Shown one piece after another: positions 21,631 to 32,574 of a stretch of DNA of 64,000 nucleotides. The stretch comes from Rapana venosa. Lineage: Eukaryota > Mollusca > Gastropoda > Neogastropoda > Muricidae. Under the pieces are notes generated by a model. It worked only from the letters and a program-made list of their open reading frames with translations, was not told where the DNA came from and ran no database searches. The first letter of the stretch is position 1, and the number at the start of each line of letters is the position of its first letter. A program made the position numbers and the translations under genes. The stretch spans positions 5,095,891 through 5,159,890 of the forward strand of contig CM054135.1 of assembly GCA_028751875.1 (NCBI GenBank), in the 5' to 3' direction.

Positions 21631-23443
21631 GGAGGCAAAAGAGAAATGGATCGGTGAACAGTGCCAAGACATTGAAGAGAGCATCAAGAAAAACAATAGC
21701 AAGAAAGCATATCAGCTGGTGAAAGACCTGACTAGCACAAAACAGGGAAAAGGTTTAACAATCCAAGACAAAAATGGGAAGTGTCTCACTGACGACCAGG
21801 ATATTCAGAACAGATGGACAGAATACTGTTCGGACCTGTATAACTATAGAACCGCAGGAGATCCAGAAGTCCTTAATGTACCCACAAGCAAAGACACAGA
21901 CAGTCACCCTATCCTCTGAGAAGAAGTGGAAACAGCAGTCAGATTGATGAAAAAGGGGAAGTCAGCAGGGGCTGACAACATTCCAGCTGAGTTGGTTCAA
22001 GCTGGAGGGGAAGCCATGATCAGCGCCCTACTAAGAATCTGCAACAAGATCTGGCAGACAGGAAAATGGCCAACACCATGGACACAGTCACTCATCATCG
22101 CCCTCCCCAAGAAAGGAAATCTACAACAATGCCATAATTACCGCACAATCAGCCTCATATGCCACTCAAGCAAGGTCATGCTGCAGATAATATTGAATAG
22201 ACGGAAGCCACAAGCAGAGACCATCATTGCTGAGGAACAAGCAGGTTTCAGAGCAGGGCGCAGCACAACAGAGCAGATATTCAACCTCAGAATACTATGT
22301 GAGCGGCACCTTCAACATCAACAAGACCTTTGCCACGTATTTATCGATTTTAAGAAGGCATTTGACAGGGTGTGGCAAGCAGCTTTGTGGGCAACCATGA
22401 ATTTGTACAGCATCAATGCAAACCTGATCAGAGTCATCAAACAGCTGTACAGTGAGGCCACCAGTGCAGTGTACTACAACAACAACATTGGAGAATGGTT
22501 TCGAACAACAGTTGGAGTAAGGCAGGGCTGTCTACTCTCACCCACTCTTTTCAACATCTTCCTTGAGAGAATCATGGCTGATGCACTGGAACATCATGAA
22601 GGATCAGTCAGCATTGGTGGCAGAACGATCACAAACCTCCGCTTCGCAGATGACATTGATGGAATAGCAGGATCAGAAAAAGAGCTTGCCAGCCTAACAG
22701 AACACTTGAATAAGGCCTCCAAAACATAGGGCATGGAAATCAGTGCAGAGAAGACCAAACTGATGACTAATAACACCAACGGCATTAGCACTGATATCAG
22801 GGTTAATGACCAGAAGCTGGAAACAGTTCAAAGCTTCAAGTACCTGGGAGCCATTGTATCAGACCAGGGATCCAAGCCAGAAGTAGTATGCAGGACTGCA
22901 CAGACAATAACAGCTTTGTCAAAACTAAACACCATCTGGAGAGATAAAAATATCTCACTCATCTCCAAGATCAGACTAATGTGCTCCCTTGTCATATCCA
23001 TATTTCTGTATGCCTGTGAATCATGGACCCTGACTGCAGATTTGGAGAGAGGAGTACAGGCGGTGGAGATGAGATGCTTTCGGAGACTCCTTGGCATCTC
23101 CTACAAAGATCACATAAGCAACGAAAGCGTGCATAACAGAATCCAGCAAACCATTGGACCCTATGAGAACCTTCTAACGATCGTGAAAAAGCGTAAACTT
23201 AAATGGTATGGGCATGTCACAAGATCCAAAGGACTTGCAAAGACAGTTTTACAAGGCACTGTCCAAGGAGGAAGAAGAAGAGGCAGACCAAGGAAGAGCT
23301 GGGAGGATAACATCAGCGAATGGGCAGGCCTAGAACTCAACAAAACCCTGAGAAAGGCAGAACAGAGAGAGGAATGGAGGGAACTGGTTGTTGAGTCTTT
23401 GAGGGTGCCCCCACGGTCGTCAAACTACGGGACAGATAGATAG
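21628..23443 (+). mobile_element. RTE-like LINE, 5'-truncated, well preserved
   Basis: It starts immediately after the CR1/L2-like stop codon, without an endonuclease. Only two in-frame stops are seen (TGA near 21918 and TAG at 22727). The 3' end is a short GATAGATAGA tail. It is the same family as 2314-5473 and 33696-33944, and the best copy of it in the window. Confidence 0.88.
21719..23443 (+). pseudogene. RTE-like reverse transcriptase, almost open
   Basis: A run of about 570 codons reads in one frame except for two stops. Motifs in order: GKSAGADNIPAELV (21960), IIALPKKGN and NYRTISL (22090-22155), QAGFRAGRSTTEQIF (22238-22282), FIDFKKAFDRVW (22341-22375), TTVGVRQGCLLSPTLFN (22507-22555), LRFADDIDGIAG (22640-22675) with the catalytic Asp pair, KYLGAIVSD, LTADLERGVQAVEMRCFRRL and RPRKSWEDNISEW (23287-23325). 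The palm and thumb are complete; the endonuclease is absent. Confidence 0.88.
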
Positions 23444-23519
23444 AACTTTTTCCCTCTTTCATCTCAAAACTGCCCCAGCCTTCAACAGCCCAAATCCCAT
23501 TACCCTGCCAAAGCCTACA

Positions 23520-23523
<4 letters not shown>

Positions 23524-23555
<32 letters not shown>

Positions 23556-23666
23556 ATTTGAATTTTGTTTATGCTTTTGATAGTTATTGGCTGCATGACT
23601 CTGTAAGAATATGTTGAATGCAAACGCTCTAATTTGTCTTTGCAAGATACAGCCTATACAAATTTC

Positions 23667-23711
<45 letters not shown>

Positions 23712-23722
23712 CATCATCATTA
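23524..23722 (+). repeat. (GT)n, dispersed repeat 3' end and (ATT)n tail
   Basis: A GT array (23524-23552) is followed by about 110 bp matching 43325-43435 (TGACT.TGTAAGAAT, TTTGTCTTTGCAAGA, ATTTCATTTAT) and an ATT/ATC array (23668-23722). Both copies end in the same ATT-rich tail in the same orientation, as a SINE or LINE 3' end would. Confidence 0.7.
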
Positions 23723-23724
23723 TG

Positions 23725-25130
23725 TCGGCGGGACCCAGTCTTGTGATACAGATCAAATCAGGGTTACAAATGAAAATCTTCCCAATGCAAGAAATCATGT
23801 GTGTGACATCAATAATCTGAATATGCTTGATAGCAGCGATGAGTATCTTAGAAGAATATCTTATGGTAACAGGGGAAATGAGGTTGAGGATGAGGATGAT
23901 GGTGTTGATTGTGGTAATAAGGAAGGGAATGATGATGGGGAAGATGGTGGGGTTAATGATAGTGACTATGATGGTGGTGATATTGAAGAGACTGATGCTG
24001 GTAGTAGTGGTGATGATAGCAATAATGAAGATGTTGATGACGATTCAGTATCAACAAGTTACAGTAGAAATGATGAAAACAATTATCAGTGTTTTAGAGA
24101 CCAAAAAGACAATGGTGGGCATAGTATTACCTTTATAGTTTGGAATATTGGAGGCCTTGTGAGTCAGCTGGGTGACAGTGACTTTATGAAATATGTTAGT
24201 GACTTTGATATAGTGTGCCTAGTGGAAACATTCCTGGACAGCTGTTTTGACTTGTCTTCTCACTTTATCAATCATGTGAAGTACATGTCTGCTGCTATCA
24301 AACTCTTCCATCAGAGTCCTACTTCAGGGGGTATTCTGTGTATGATTAAGAAAAACATTGCCCAACATGTACTAACAATTGACTCTTCAAATGATCACTT
24401 GTTAATACTAAAACTGTCAAAATCACTGTATGGTGGAATCAATGATGTTATGCTGATACCTACCTACATCCCACCTAGTGGGAGTCCATACTACCAAAGA
24501 AGTGGTTCTGCTTGCTATTTACATGATATGGAAATTATATGATGGTCAAGAGGATTGTGATGTTAATCTTGTTGGGGACTTGAATGCAAGGACTGCAGAT
24601 TACCAGGTAAACACACAGAGAACCATAGACATTTTGACACAAAACCAGAAAGACAGTGATTAATTGATTTTTCATGGATGATGTCCTAAATGGTTTTGGT
24701 ACTGCTCTTCTTGATTTTTGTGTATCTTTTGATTTAAAAATCTTCAACATTCATGTAATGTACCTGACTCTAGTAAGTATACTGACATATGCCCTCAGGG
24801 CAATAGTGTTGTAAATTATTGTTTTATCTGCTTGTCATCTAGCTGACAGCATAACTGATTTACGTGTAGATGAAAGAATAGATGCCACTTAAATTTGTAC
24901 TTAAAATAACGACAGAACCAAGAGTCACAAAGAAGAAAGAATCAGTAAGTAAAATTATCTGGAATGAAGACAAGAAGGAGGATTTTGCAGATATAATTAT
25001 GGTATCTGCAGAATTCCAAAACAAAGTGCAAGAGGCTGTGCAGCTCACCACAGTAGACATAGATCAGGCACTTGAAGTATTTAACAGCGTTATGAAACAT
25101 GCAGCTCAAGGCATGATTTTTAAAAAATTA
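23725..25130 (+). pseudogene. LINE endonuclease region with acidic leader
   Basis: A 300-codon frame carries about 120 residues rich in Asp, Glu, Gly and Asn, then an APE-type endonuclease start (FIVWNIGGL, CLVETFLD, GGILCMIKKN, 24130-24360). It shifts frame near 24480 to DVNLVGDLNARTADYQ (24560-24610). A further piece at 24882-25130 (KIIWNEDKKEDFADII) is of linker type and ends at a poly-G run. The RT part of the same family is probably the stretch at 27120-28495. Confidence 0.75.
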
Positions 25131-25133
25131 AGT

Positions 25134-25155
25134 GGGGGGGGGGGGGGGGGGGGGG
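25134..25155 (+). repeat. poly-G tract (22 nt)
   Basis: An uninterrupted G run that ends the LINE linker sequence. The sequence after it is not recognisable as LINE until about 27120. Confidence 0.95.
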
Positions 25156-26081
25156 AAGCTGGTGTGTCCAAAGGATTTTCTCCATGGAATGACCAAGAAT
25201 GTGTGGGAAAGAAGGCAACTAAAGAAGATGCCACTTTTCTTTCCCCCTCCACCATTTTTTCCCTCCTTAGGATTGGGCAGCAGCGTGGCATGTGAAGCAG
25301 TGCAAAGCAGAATTTTACTGAAAATGGTAGGGGCATTCCTGTGTTCAGCTGAGTGCAATGCTGCGCCTTCTGTCTACTACTGTGGCACTTTGCCCTGGGA
25401 AGCCAAAGTGGATGAAGGTGAAGAAGAACTCCTAGCCCATGCAGGAGGTTAGGTACCCCCACCAAGATGTAGGCCCTGCACAAGCTGCCTGAGGTTGATA
25501 GTGTGTGAGCAAGGGTTCGAATCATTCTGTTCAGTTTAAACACTCGAAAGTGTTGAACATTATTTGTTGAGGTACCAGCAACTCTTTGATTACAAGGTTT
25601 TACCCACTCTGCCAGCTTGAGTGGATGGGTGTAGCACTGGGGTTTGGAACCTTTGACTTCACCACTTTATGTTTTGTTGCAATAGTCTCTTCTCTTGAAC
25701 TCTGCCTTGATGGGGGAAGAGAGAGAGTAGATTTTTCCAAACATACAGATTCCCTTTTTGTTTTTAGAGACTTATTATTTTAATTAATCAATTCTTTTGT
25801 TTCTTTATTGTTCTGGGGTTCTATGTGGCATTGGGTCAGAAAAATAGATGGGACCCCCGATTGACCAGGGTTGCCTGATTCAAGCACTATCCCCCAGTAA
25901 TCTCTCTTGCCCCTCCCACTGTAGTAGCATTGTTGAATTTGAAGGGGCAGTCAGAGGTTGTGTCTTGTTTATTTGTATGTCTGTTTGACAGTGTATTTGA
26001 ATGAATGTTAATTTGATAAGTGTAACCTCATAAGAGGCAATTTGATTATGGAAATGGTGTAAATTAATAAGATGGGGAAAA

Positions 26082-26446
26082 GCGTGGGATGGAGGGAGGG
26101 GTTGACACTCATGTTGTGACATTATATTAATTGCGTGGGATGGAGGGAGGGGTTGACACTCGTGTTGTAACATTATATTAATTGCATGGGATGGAGGGAG
26201 GGGTTGACACTCATGTTGTGACATTATATTAATTGCGTGGGATGGAGGGAGGGGTTGACACTCGTGTTGTAACATTATATTAATTGCATGGGATGGAGGG
26301 AGGGGTTGACACTCATGTTGTGACATTATATTAATTGCGTGGGATGGAGGGAGGGGTTGACACTCATGTTGTGACATTATATTAATTGCGTGGGATGGAG
26401 GGAGGGGTTGACACTCATGTTGTGACATTATATTAATTGCGTGGGA
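26082..26446. repeat. 51-bp minisatellite, seven copies
   Basis: Seven units start at 26082, 26133, 26184, 26235, 26286, 26337 and 26388, plus 8 bp of an eighth. The unit contains GGGATGGAGGGAGGGGTTGA and ATTATATTAATT. Copies 2 and 4 share one variant (CGTGTTGTAAC) and copies 3 and 5 another (GCATGGG), so a 102-bp dimer was itself duplicated. As 51 is divisible by 3, the minus strand stays open with a 17-residue repeat (HECQPLPPS and INIM), which is probably incidental. Confidence 0.95.
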
Positions 26447-26686
26447 ACAGCTTCTTGTGTTGGATGTTCCAGCAGAACTACTCCAAGGATGGAAGAAGAC
26501 ACCGCCTTGATCCACAGCATTACTGCTGCCTCTGGGGCTGCTGCTGGAGTTGCCTTCTCAGACGAAGAGAGAAGAACGGGACGTGATTCTGAAGCCACCT
26601 CTGATGCCATTTCTGCAACCTCTTTGGGAATTGACAGTTTTCCCAACGGTAGCCACCCCATCATCAGCACAGCAACAGCATCAAAG
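26441..26686 (+). other. exon-like open stretch ending at a consensus splice donor
   Basis: An open frame of about 80 residues rich in Ser, Ala, Thr and Glu (ITAASGAAAGVAFSDEERRT, ATSDAISATSLG) ends GCATCAAAG followed by GTGAGTGCT, a strong donor. Base composition is more GC-rich than around it. There is no recognised domain and no visible partner exon. It could be a lineage-specific exon or part of a transposon gene. AATAAAGCG at about 26908 would suit a polyadenylation signal. Confidence 0.3.
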
Positions 26687-27119
26687 GTGAGTGCTGCCCC
26701 ATGTTCCTTCTATCCTGACTGACTGTTCGCCGTCCTGTGTGTTCTGTGGACATGTTCTGAGTGTGTGAGAGAATATTGTTATTATTTTTGTTGATTACTT
26801 TTGCTTTTATTTTTGGTAGGGGGTTAGGGGTGTTGGGAAGGGAGGGGGGAGCTGTTCTGTATGTTAGGCTAGATAGATAATCTTTTTTAATGTGAACGAA
26901 AGTAGAATAAAGCGTCTTATTTGTATATTTCTGCCTCTGAATTGTGTTTTGTGAGATTGCTGTGCTGCCACTCCATCTTCCGGAGGAATTAAGAACAATG
27001 AGCTAGTCACATCAATCTAGGCCCATCCTTTTGAGGATAGATTGGGGGTAAATTCCTTTTGTTTTGTTTTTTAAGTTGTGACAACATTGGATGGACTAAG
27101 TCTATAGTTGTGCCTCTCC

Positions 27120-28495
27120 ACAAAGAGGGAAAAACTGATGACCCTGGTGAATTATAGGGGAATATCTTTGATTATCTCACTATGAAAAGTTTTTACCTCC
27201 ATTCTTAACAAAAGATTGTACGAATGGGCAGAAAGCAACAATAAGATAGATGAAAGCCAGGACATTACTCAACAGTCGAGCATGCCATAAGCTATTTGCT
27301 TGTTATATAATATTCATGTTTTCTTAATTAAAATCTATTTAAACTAACAGTGGATCATGTGTTTACTCTACATGCTTGCATACAGAAACAGTTTTTGAAT
27401 AATGCAAAACTGTATGTGGCTTACATTGATTTTTGCAAAGCCTACGATAGTATTCAACGTCCTGTGTTGTGGTCTGTTTTACTCAGAGCAGGGGTACAAG
27501 GCAAGATGCTAAACATTTTAAGAAGCATGTGTGATACTGTCAAGATGTGTGTAAGAAACAGTAACGAATATTCAGATTTTTTTTTTAATGCGTCCAAGCA
27601 AAGAAAGCCGAGCAAAGAAAGCAGTCTCTGACATTTTGAATAGCTTTTCCAGAATGCTTTGTAACTCCGCCAAAGTTTTCTTTAAAATGTTTGATGCACA
27701 AGTCCATCCTATGTTACTCTACGGATCCGAAGTTTGGGGGTACACAAAATATGATTCCTTAGAAAAAGTACACTTGTTTGCATGCAAGAGATTCCCGAAA
27801 GTCTCATTAAGAGCGCCAAACAACGTAGTGTATGGTGAATTAGGAAGACATCCACTGTACATAAACTCGGCAGCAAGCTGCATCAGATATTGGTTCAAGC
27901 TTTTGAAACAGCACGATACAAAGTACTGCAAATGTGCGTACAGCATACTGTTAGAACTTCATAATCGGGGTCGTGCAAATTGGGTGACATATATCCCTAA
28001 TCTGCTGTGCCTAAATGGTTTCTCGTATGTTTGGACCTTTGACAGTGTAGGCAATGAAAAAACTTTCATTACCAAATTCAAAAAGATATTAAAAGATGTG
28101 CTCTGTCAAGAGTGGTTTTCTTATTTTGAAAACAAATGTGACCGTAGTTTATATAGTGAAGATAAATTTTGTCTGGAGTGAGAAAGATATATTGACTTAA
28201 TAACTTTCAATACCTATGGCGTTTTCGATTTGGAGTATCAAAAATTAATTCTCATAAATTTATATAGGCGTCTATTGCTGAGAAAAGAAACTGTCCATTC
28301 TGTAAAAAATGTGTTAGAAGATGAAATGCATGTGATGTTTCTCTGTCCTATATATAAAGATATCCATCAGAAACATCACAGTGTGGCTGAAAACATACCA
28401 TATAATATCCAGCTGGCAGCCGAAATGACGATGTCATCTTTAATTCTAGTATATTTAAATATTATATGTATCAAGAGCGAGGGAAACAACTAAAC
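27120..28495 (+). pseudogene. LINE reverse transcriptase C-terminal half with zinc-finger-like end
   Basis: The pieces are a degraded start (SIVVPLHKEGKTDDPGE, 27115), YVAYIDFCKAYDSIQRPVLW (27410-27470), an internal deletion or poly-T at about 27578, then 197 open codons (27588-28181) with LLYGSEVWGY and SYVWTFDSVGNEKTFITKFK. A final frame has VLEDEMHVMFLCPIYKDI (28310-28365), the Cys/His end common to CR1-type LINEs. The fragment probably belongs to the same copy as 23725-25130. Confidence 0.8.
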
Positions 28496-28589
28496 GATTA
28501 TCAACATTAATGTCATTAGCTTGCATCCTGATTCATTGTAAAGGGACTTTCATGTGTTTGTTTTCTCTTTGATTGATAACCTGTACGTA

Positions 28590-28596
<7 letters not shown>

Positions 28597-28623
<27 letters not shown>

Positions 28624-28630
28624 ATGGGCT
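28597..28630 (+). repeat. (GT)n microsatellite
   Basis: A GT array followed by GT/GC-rich sequence, inside the 3' tail region of the preceding LINE. Confidence 0.85.
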
Positions 28631-28859
28631 TGTGTGTGTATTTGTGCGTACATGCTTGTATGTGTGCGCGAGAGTGCATGTGAGTGTGCGTATGTGCTCG
28701 AAAGCAGATGAATTTGAAATTTTGCTTAAACTTTTCTATTCGTGATTTGTACTCATTTGCATCCTTTCGTATTCATCTAATGTCCACCCCTGTTGTATGG
28801 GGCTGTTGGCCTTTGACAATTAAAATTCGAGTTTCGAGTTTCTCTCTCTCTCTCTAGAT

Positions 28860-29269
28860 TTGGAATGTCTGAATTGTTTGTGCACAATCTTCCTATAGAC
28901 AACACTGTGTTACAGATCTTCTTTGTCCATTATGTAAGGGGTCTGTCGATAACGAAGTTCATTTTGTATTATGTTGTCCTATGTTAAATGATCTTAGAAC
29001 TCAGTTGATACCGCAAAAATATGTGAGCTGTCCTTCCATGTTTAGACTTTGTATACTTATGTCATCTACTAACGAACGCATTAATAAGCGACTAGCAATT
29101 TATTTGTGTAAAGCTTTTAAAATTAGAAATACTATCTGTACTTGGGGTATTATTCTTCTGTTCATATATGTTTCTTATGCAACATGTTTTGGAATGTTGA
29201 TTATACACACACACACCCTTCATGAGGGGCCAAGGCCTATAATGAATAAAACTTTCGCATTCGCATTCG

Positions 29270-29270
<1 letters not shown>
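28860..29270 (+). pseudogene. second LINE 3' end of the same family
   Basis: Frames read LCPLCKGSVDNEVHFVLCCP and MLNDLRTQLIPQKY (28930-29020), then [21 protein letters not shown]. That is the Cys-x2-Cys...His zinc-finger-like C-terminus paralogous to the one at 28310. It ends AATGAATAAAACTTTCGCAT with a (CATTCG)n tail, after which (CT)n begins. Confidence 0.75.
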
Positions 29271-29534
<264 letters not shown>

Positions 29535-29942
29535 TATAATAATGTAGTGGGGCGGAACAGTTTGATCTACCATGATCTGGCCATCAGTAACGGCACTATG
29601 CAGGTAGTCATCAATGACTGTGATAAGTAAGAAATACCCCTCCCCATTCCTCTTCAACACTGGTTAGCAACCCCCCTCCACAAACTATAGCCAAAACAGT
29701 GATCCATTATTATACAGTTACTCGTCCAAATGCCTAACTTTTAACTCTTTGCTTCACACTGAACTTTGGGGACACTCTTACGTCAAGGAAAGACTGTTAC
29801 GTGGGACACAGAGGAATGTGAGGTCCTGAGAGACACCTTCAACAAACCTAAACTAAAGGACATTGAAAGTCGTCTGAAAGACACACTCCATACAGTCTCT
29901 TTTACCTTTCCTGAGATCACACGTGGGCAGACCTAAGCTCAG

Positions 29943-29978
<36 letters not shown>
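29943..29978 (+). repeat. poly-C tract (36 nt)
   Basis: The longest mono-C run in the window. A short open frame lies before it (about 29770-29936: VTWDTEECEVLRDTFNKPKL), of unknown nature. Confidence 0.95.
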
Positions 29979-30344
29979 ATATGATTCGGAAATGACCAGC
30001 AGGAAGCTATGTCTGTCTGTGATTGTGATACAGCCCAGTGTGTGGCATCAAGTCCATCTGCTACTGCCCATATTCCACAGAAATCTCCACACTGTTCATC
30101 TGTTTCCATGTCTGCACTGTGCAGTTTGATTCCTGACAAACAACCAGCCCTTTCCAGTACATTCTAAGCACTCCTTCTCCAGCTGCACTAAATCAACCAA
30201 CTGCCATCTCTTCATGACAAAAAATTAGTTCATCTGGCGAGGAAAAAAATAGCCAAAGAGAAAAGAAGAAACATCATAGGTAGGTGTCACACCCAGTAAC
30301 AACATCTGGCAGATGTAGTTCTTCTACTACACTTCCCTCATGTT

Positions 30345-30672
30345 ATAATAATAATAATAATAATAATGTATGGAATTTATATAGCGCTGAATCTTGTAAA
30401 GCAACAAATCAAAGCGCTCAGATTTTATTTCATACCACTTTAAGTCACGGCAGATTTCTCTCCGTGAAATTCGGGCTGCTCTCCCCGGGGAGAGCGGGAG
30501 AACGCGTCGCCACTTAGCGCTGCGCCACCCTTTCACCCTTTTTTTTTTTTTTTTTTCGCAGCTGTATTTGTTTCCCTATCAGAGTGGCTTTTTTCTAAGA
30601 ATTTTGCCAGGGACAACTCTCTTGTTGCCGTGGGTTTTTTTACGTGCGCTAAATAATTACGTGTAACACACG

Positions 30673-30703
<31 letters not shown>

Positions 30704-30843
30704 TAGCGCCCAGACCACCACTCATGGTCTAATGGATGGGGGAAAAATTTCCGGTCCAAACGGGGTACGAACCGCCGCACACTTCAGACCCGGACTTTTC
30801 GCTTTCTAGACAGGCGCGTTACCTCTAGACCACCGATCCACCG
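30345..30843 (-). mobile_element. SINE S2, tRNA-derived, full copy
   Basis: On the minus strand the head reads GGTGGATCGGTGGTCTAGAG (A-box TGGTCTAGAGG), with a B-box-like GGTTCGTACCC about 65 bp on. Then come TTTCGGATGAGACGATAAAC and CCCACGGCAACAAGAGAGTT (a conserved SINE central-domain style), an A-run, the perfect palindrome CTCTCCCCGGGGAGAG, and the tail GCGCTATATAAATTCCATAC plus (ATT)n. The copy at 47608-48116 is nearly identical. Confidence 0.9.
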
Positions 30844-31179
30844 ATGTTATCGTGGTGTTCACTGGCTTCCTTCCATTCAAGACAAGCTTCAATGCCTAGA
30901 GGATGACTCATACATTATATATATCGTCTGTACATGTAACATCCGAGGAACGCCTGTTGGGTTACATCAATGACAAAATAACACTGTAAAAAGAACTGAG
31001 TCGATCTTTTCGTACCTACTGCGGTAGATGAACTAATTATTCAGATTGAAGACTTAACAAGAAAGTCATCACAGCTTGAAGAAACGAAGGTAGCATTTAC
31101 CTATATATATATATAAAAGAAATCGATCACTCAAAACGAGATACGAATCTCAGCACACAAAATTCAACAAATTTAAATC

Positions 31180-32145
31180 CTATTTATCTGACAGCAAGAG
31201 CACAAACATCAGCAACAGAAACAGTTGGTTGCTCCCCTCGGACGTTATGCCCATAGATAACAGTTCTTCTTGTGAAAAGATGGGCATAGACAAAGGTAAC
31301 CAAACACCACCTATAATCCAAACCCATCATTAAGTTTCCAAACCCAGACAAAATTCTGGCTGCAATGTCATTGAAAACAGCACAGTTTCTGTCAACAGCG
31401 AATCTGCAAAGCCTAGCCATGAAGTGTATGCTGTTTCTGTCCATAACCGCTTTTCTGTACTTAGAGAATGACTCAAATTGCACCAATACTGAAAAAATAC
31501 AAAAACAATATCATCGATGTTCAAAACGACAGAGAACACAACACACACTCCACACATGTACGCATATCAAGAACAGAAAACCTTTATCCCCAAAGATATC
31601 CTCACTCAGTCAAACCCTACCTGAGGATACAACCTTTCTGCTCATTGGTGCTTCTACAATAGGGTTCATCAACCCACAGAGATTTACACCACAGACAGAA
31701 AGAATGCACAGAATTAATTATGAATTCCAGAAATGACAACAACTGTTATTGGATGCTGGTTGTAATCGGCCTCCGTGTTACCTACAATTAAAAATTAATC
31801 TGACCCTCCATGTGGGGCTGAACAACTGTCCTGCAGGAGCCCTCACCCAGGAAGACTGGTCATTCGTGATTACTCTCTGCCAGTAGCCTTTCCCAATGCC
31901 CCTGTTGCCTTCAGCTCCATAATACCAGCAAGAGGCTGACACAATCTGAACAATTCTATTTTCCCATCTAACTGTAGCCTACAGGCAAAGTATCTTAATC
32001 CTGACGTCACGTTCATTGATCTTTAGAATGTTTTTACTGCTACATCTGCAGCTCCACCTCTAATACTGTATGAAAATCTAACCCACCCCAGTTCTAAAGG
32101 CATGGCAAGGTAAGCGGCCAACCTAAAAACGCTCTTTGTTCTTAG
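31180..32145 (+). pseudogene. LINE ORF1 remnant with SGNH/esterase-like domain
   Basis: Broken plus-strand frames read TTFLLIGASTIGFINPQRF (31637-31690) and LTLHVGLNNCPAGALTQEDW (31798-31858), then a Ser-Ser-Ile-x-Pro-Ala-Arg-Gly block (31910-31940), and THPSSKGMAR with AANLKTLF (32078-32140). G-x-S-T and the distal P-S-x-K-G-M-A spacing are typical of the esterase-like ORF1 of CR1-type LINEs. There are several stops and shifts. From 31180 to 31450 the coding match is weak. Confidence 0.65.
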
Positions 32146-32287
32146 AAAAGGGTGATGACAGCAAACAGACTCTCAAGGAGACTGTAAATCCAGGTCCTTT
32201 CCCCTCTCTGACAGACAGACAGGCTAATAATACAGAAATGACAATCTCCATTCTGACAACATTCAACAAGGACAAATCCACCAAACC

Positions 32288-32570
32288 AGCTAGTTTGGTG
32301 CAGTGGTTAGCGCTTTGGGTCACGGGCTGGAAGGCTTAAATCCCAAAAGAGTCATAGGGATTTTTTAGACTCCAGCCGGCTTCTATAGTGAGTATGCTGT
32401 GGGCTCACTGGGAAGACTGGGCTTACACAGGCGAGCTTCATCCATTTTATGGATGCAATTTTGAGACTGTTGCTCAAATTACCTGACAAATATTGCAGGT
32501 GTCTGTATCTCTTGGGCCTGGTTGCTGCCCGGATATAGGCTATTATGATAGGAAGCATTAAGTACAGCCC
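32288..32570 (+). mobile_element. tRNA-derived SINE
   Basis: The head is TTTGGTGCAGTGGTTAGCGC (A-box) with a decayed B-box GGCTTAAATCCC. The piece TCATAGGGATTTTTTAGACT (32350-32371) recurs at 33657-33678 beside another LINE tail. Confidence 0.6.
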
Positions 32571-32574
32571 TCCA

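Noticed and set aside
23827..24138. Met/Val-rich ORF in an alternative frame
   Set aside because: A shadow of the Asp/Glu/Gly-rich frame that leads into the LINE endonuclease.
26082..26446. CRISPR-like array
   Set aside because: Head-to-tail units without unique spacers, in a eukaryotic context; it is a minisatellite.
25880..26515. A 211-codon minus-strand ORF with 17-residue repeats
   Set aside because: It is created by a 51-bp minisatellite whose period is divisible by three. No start context, splice partner or known family.
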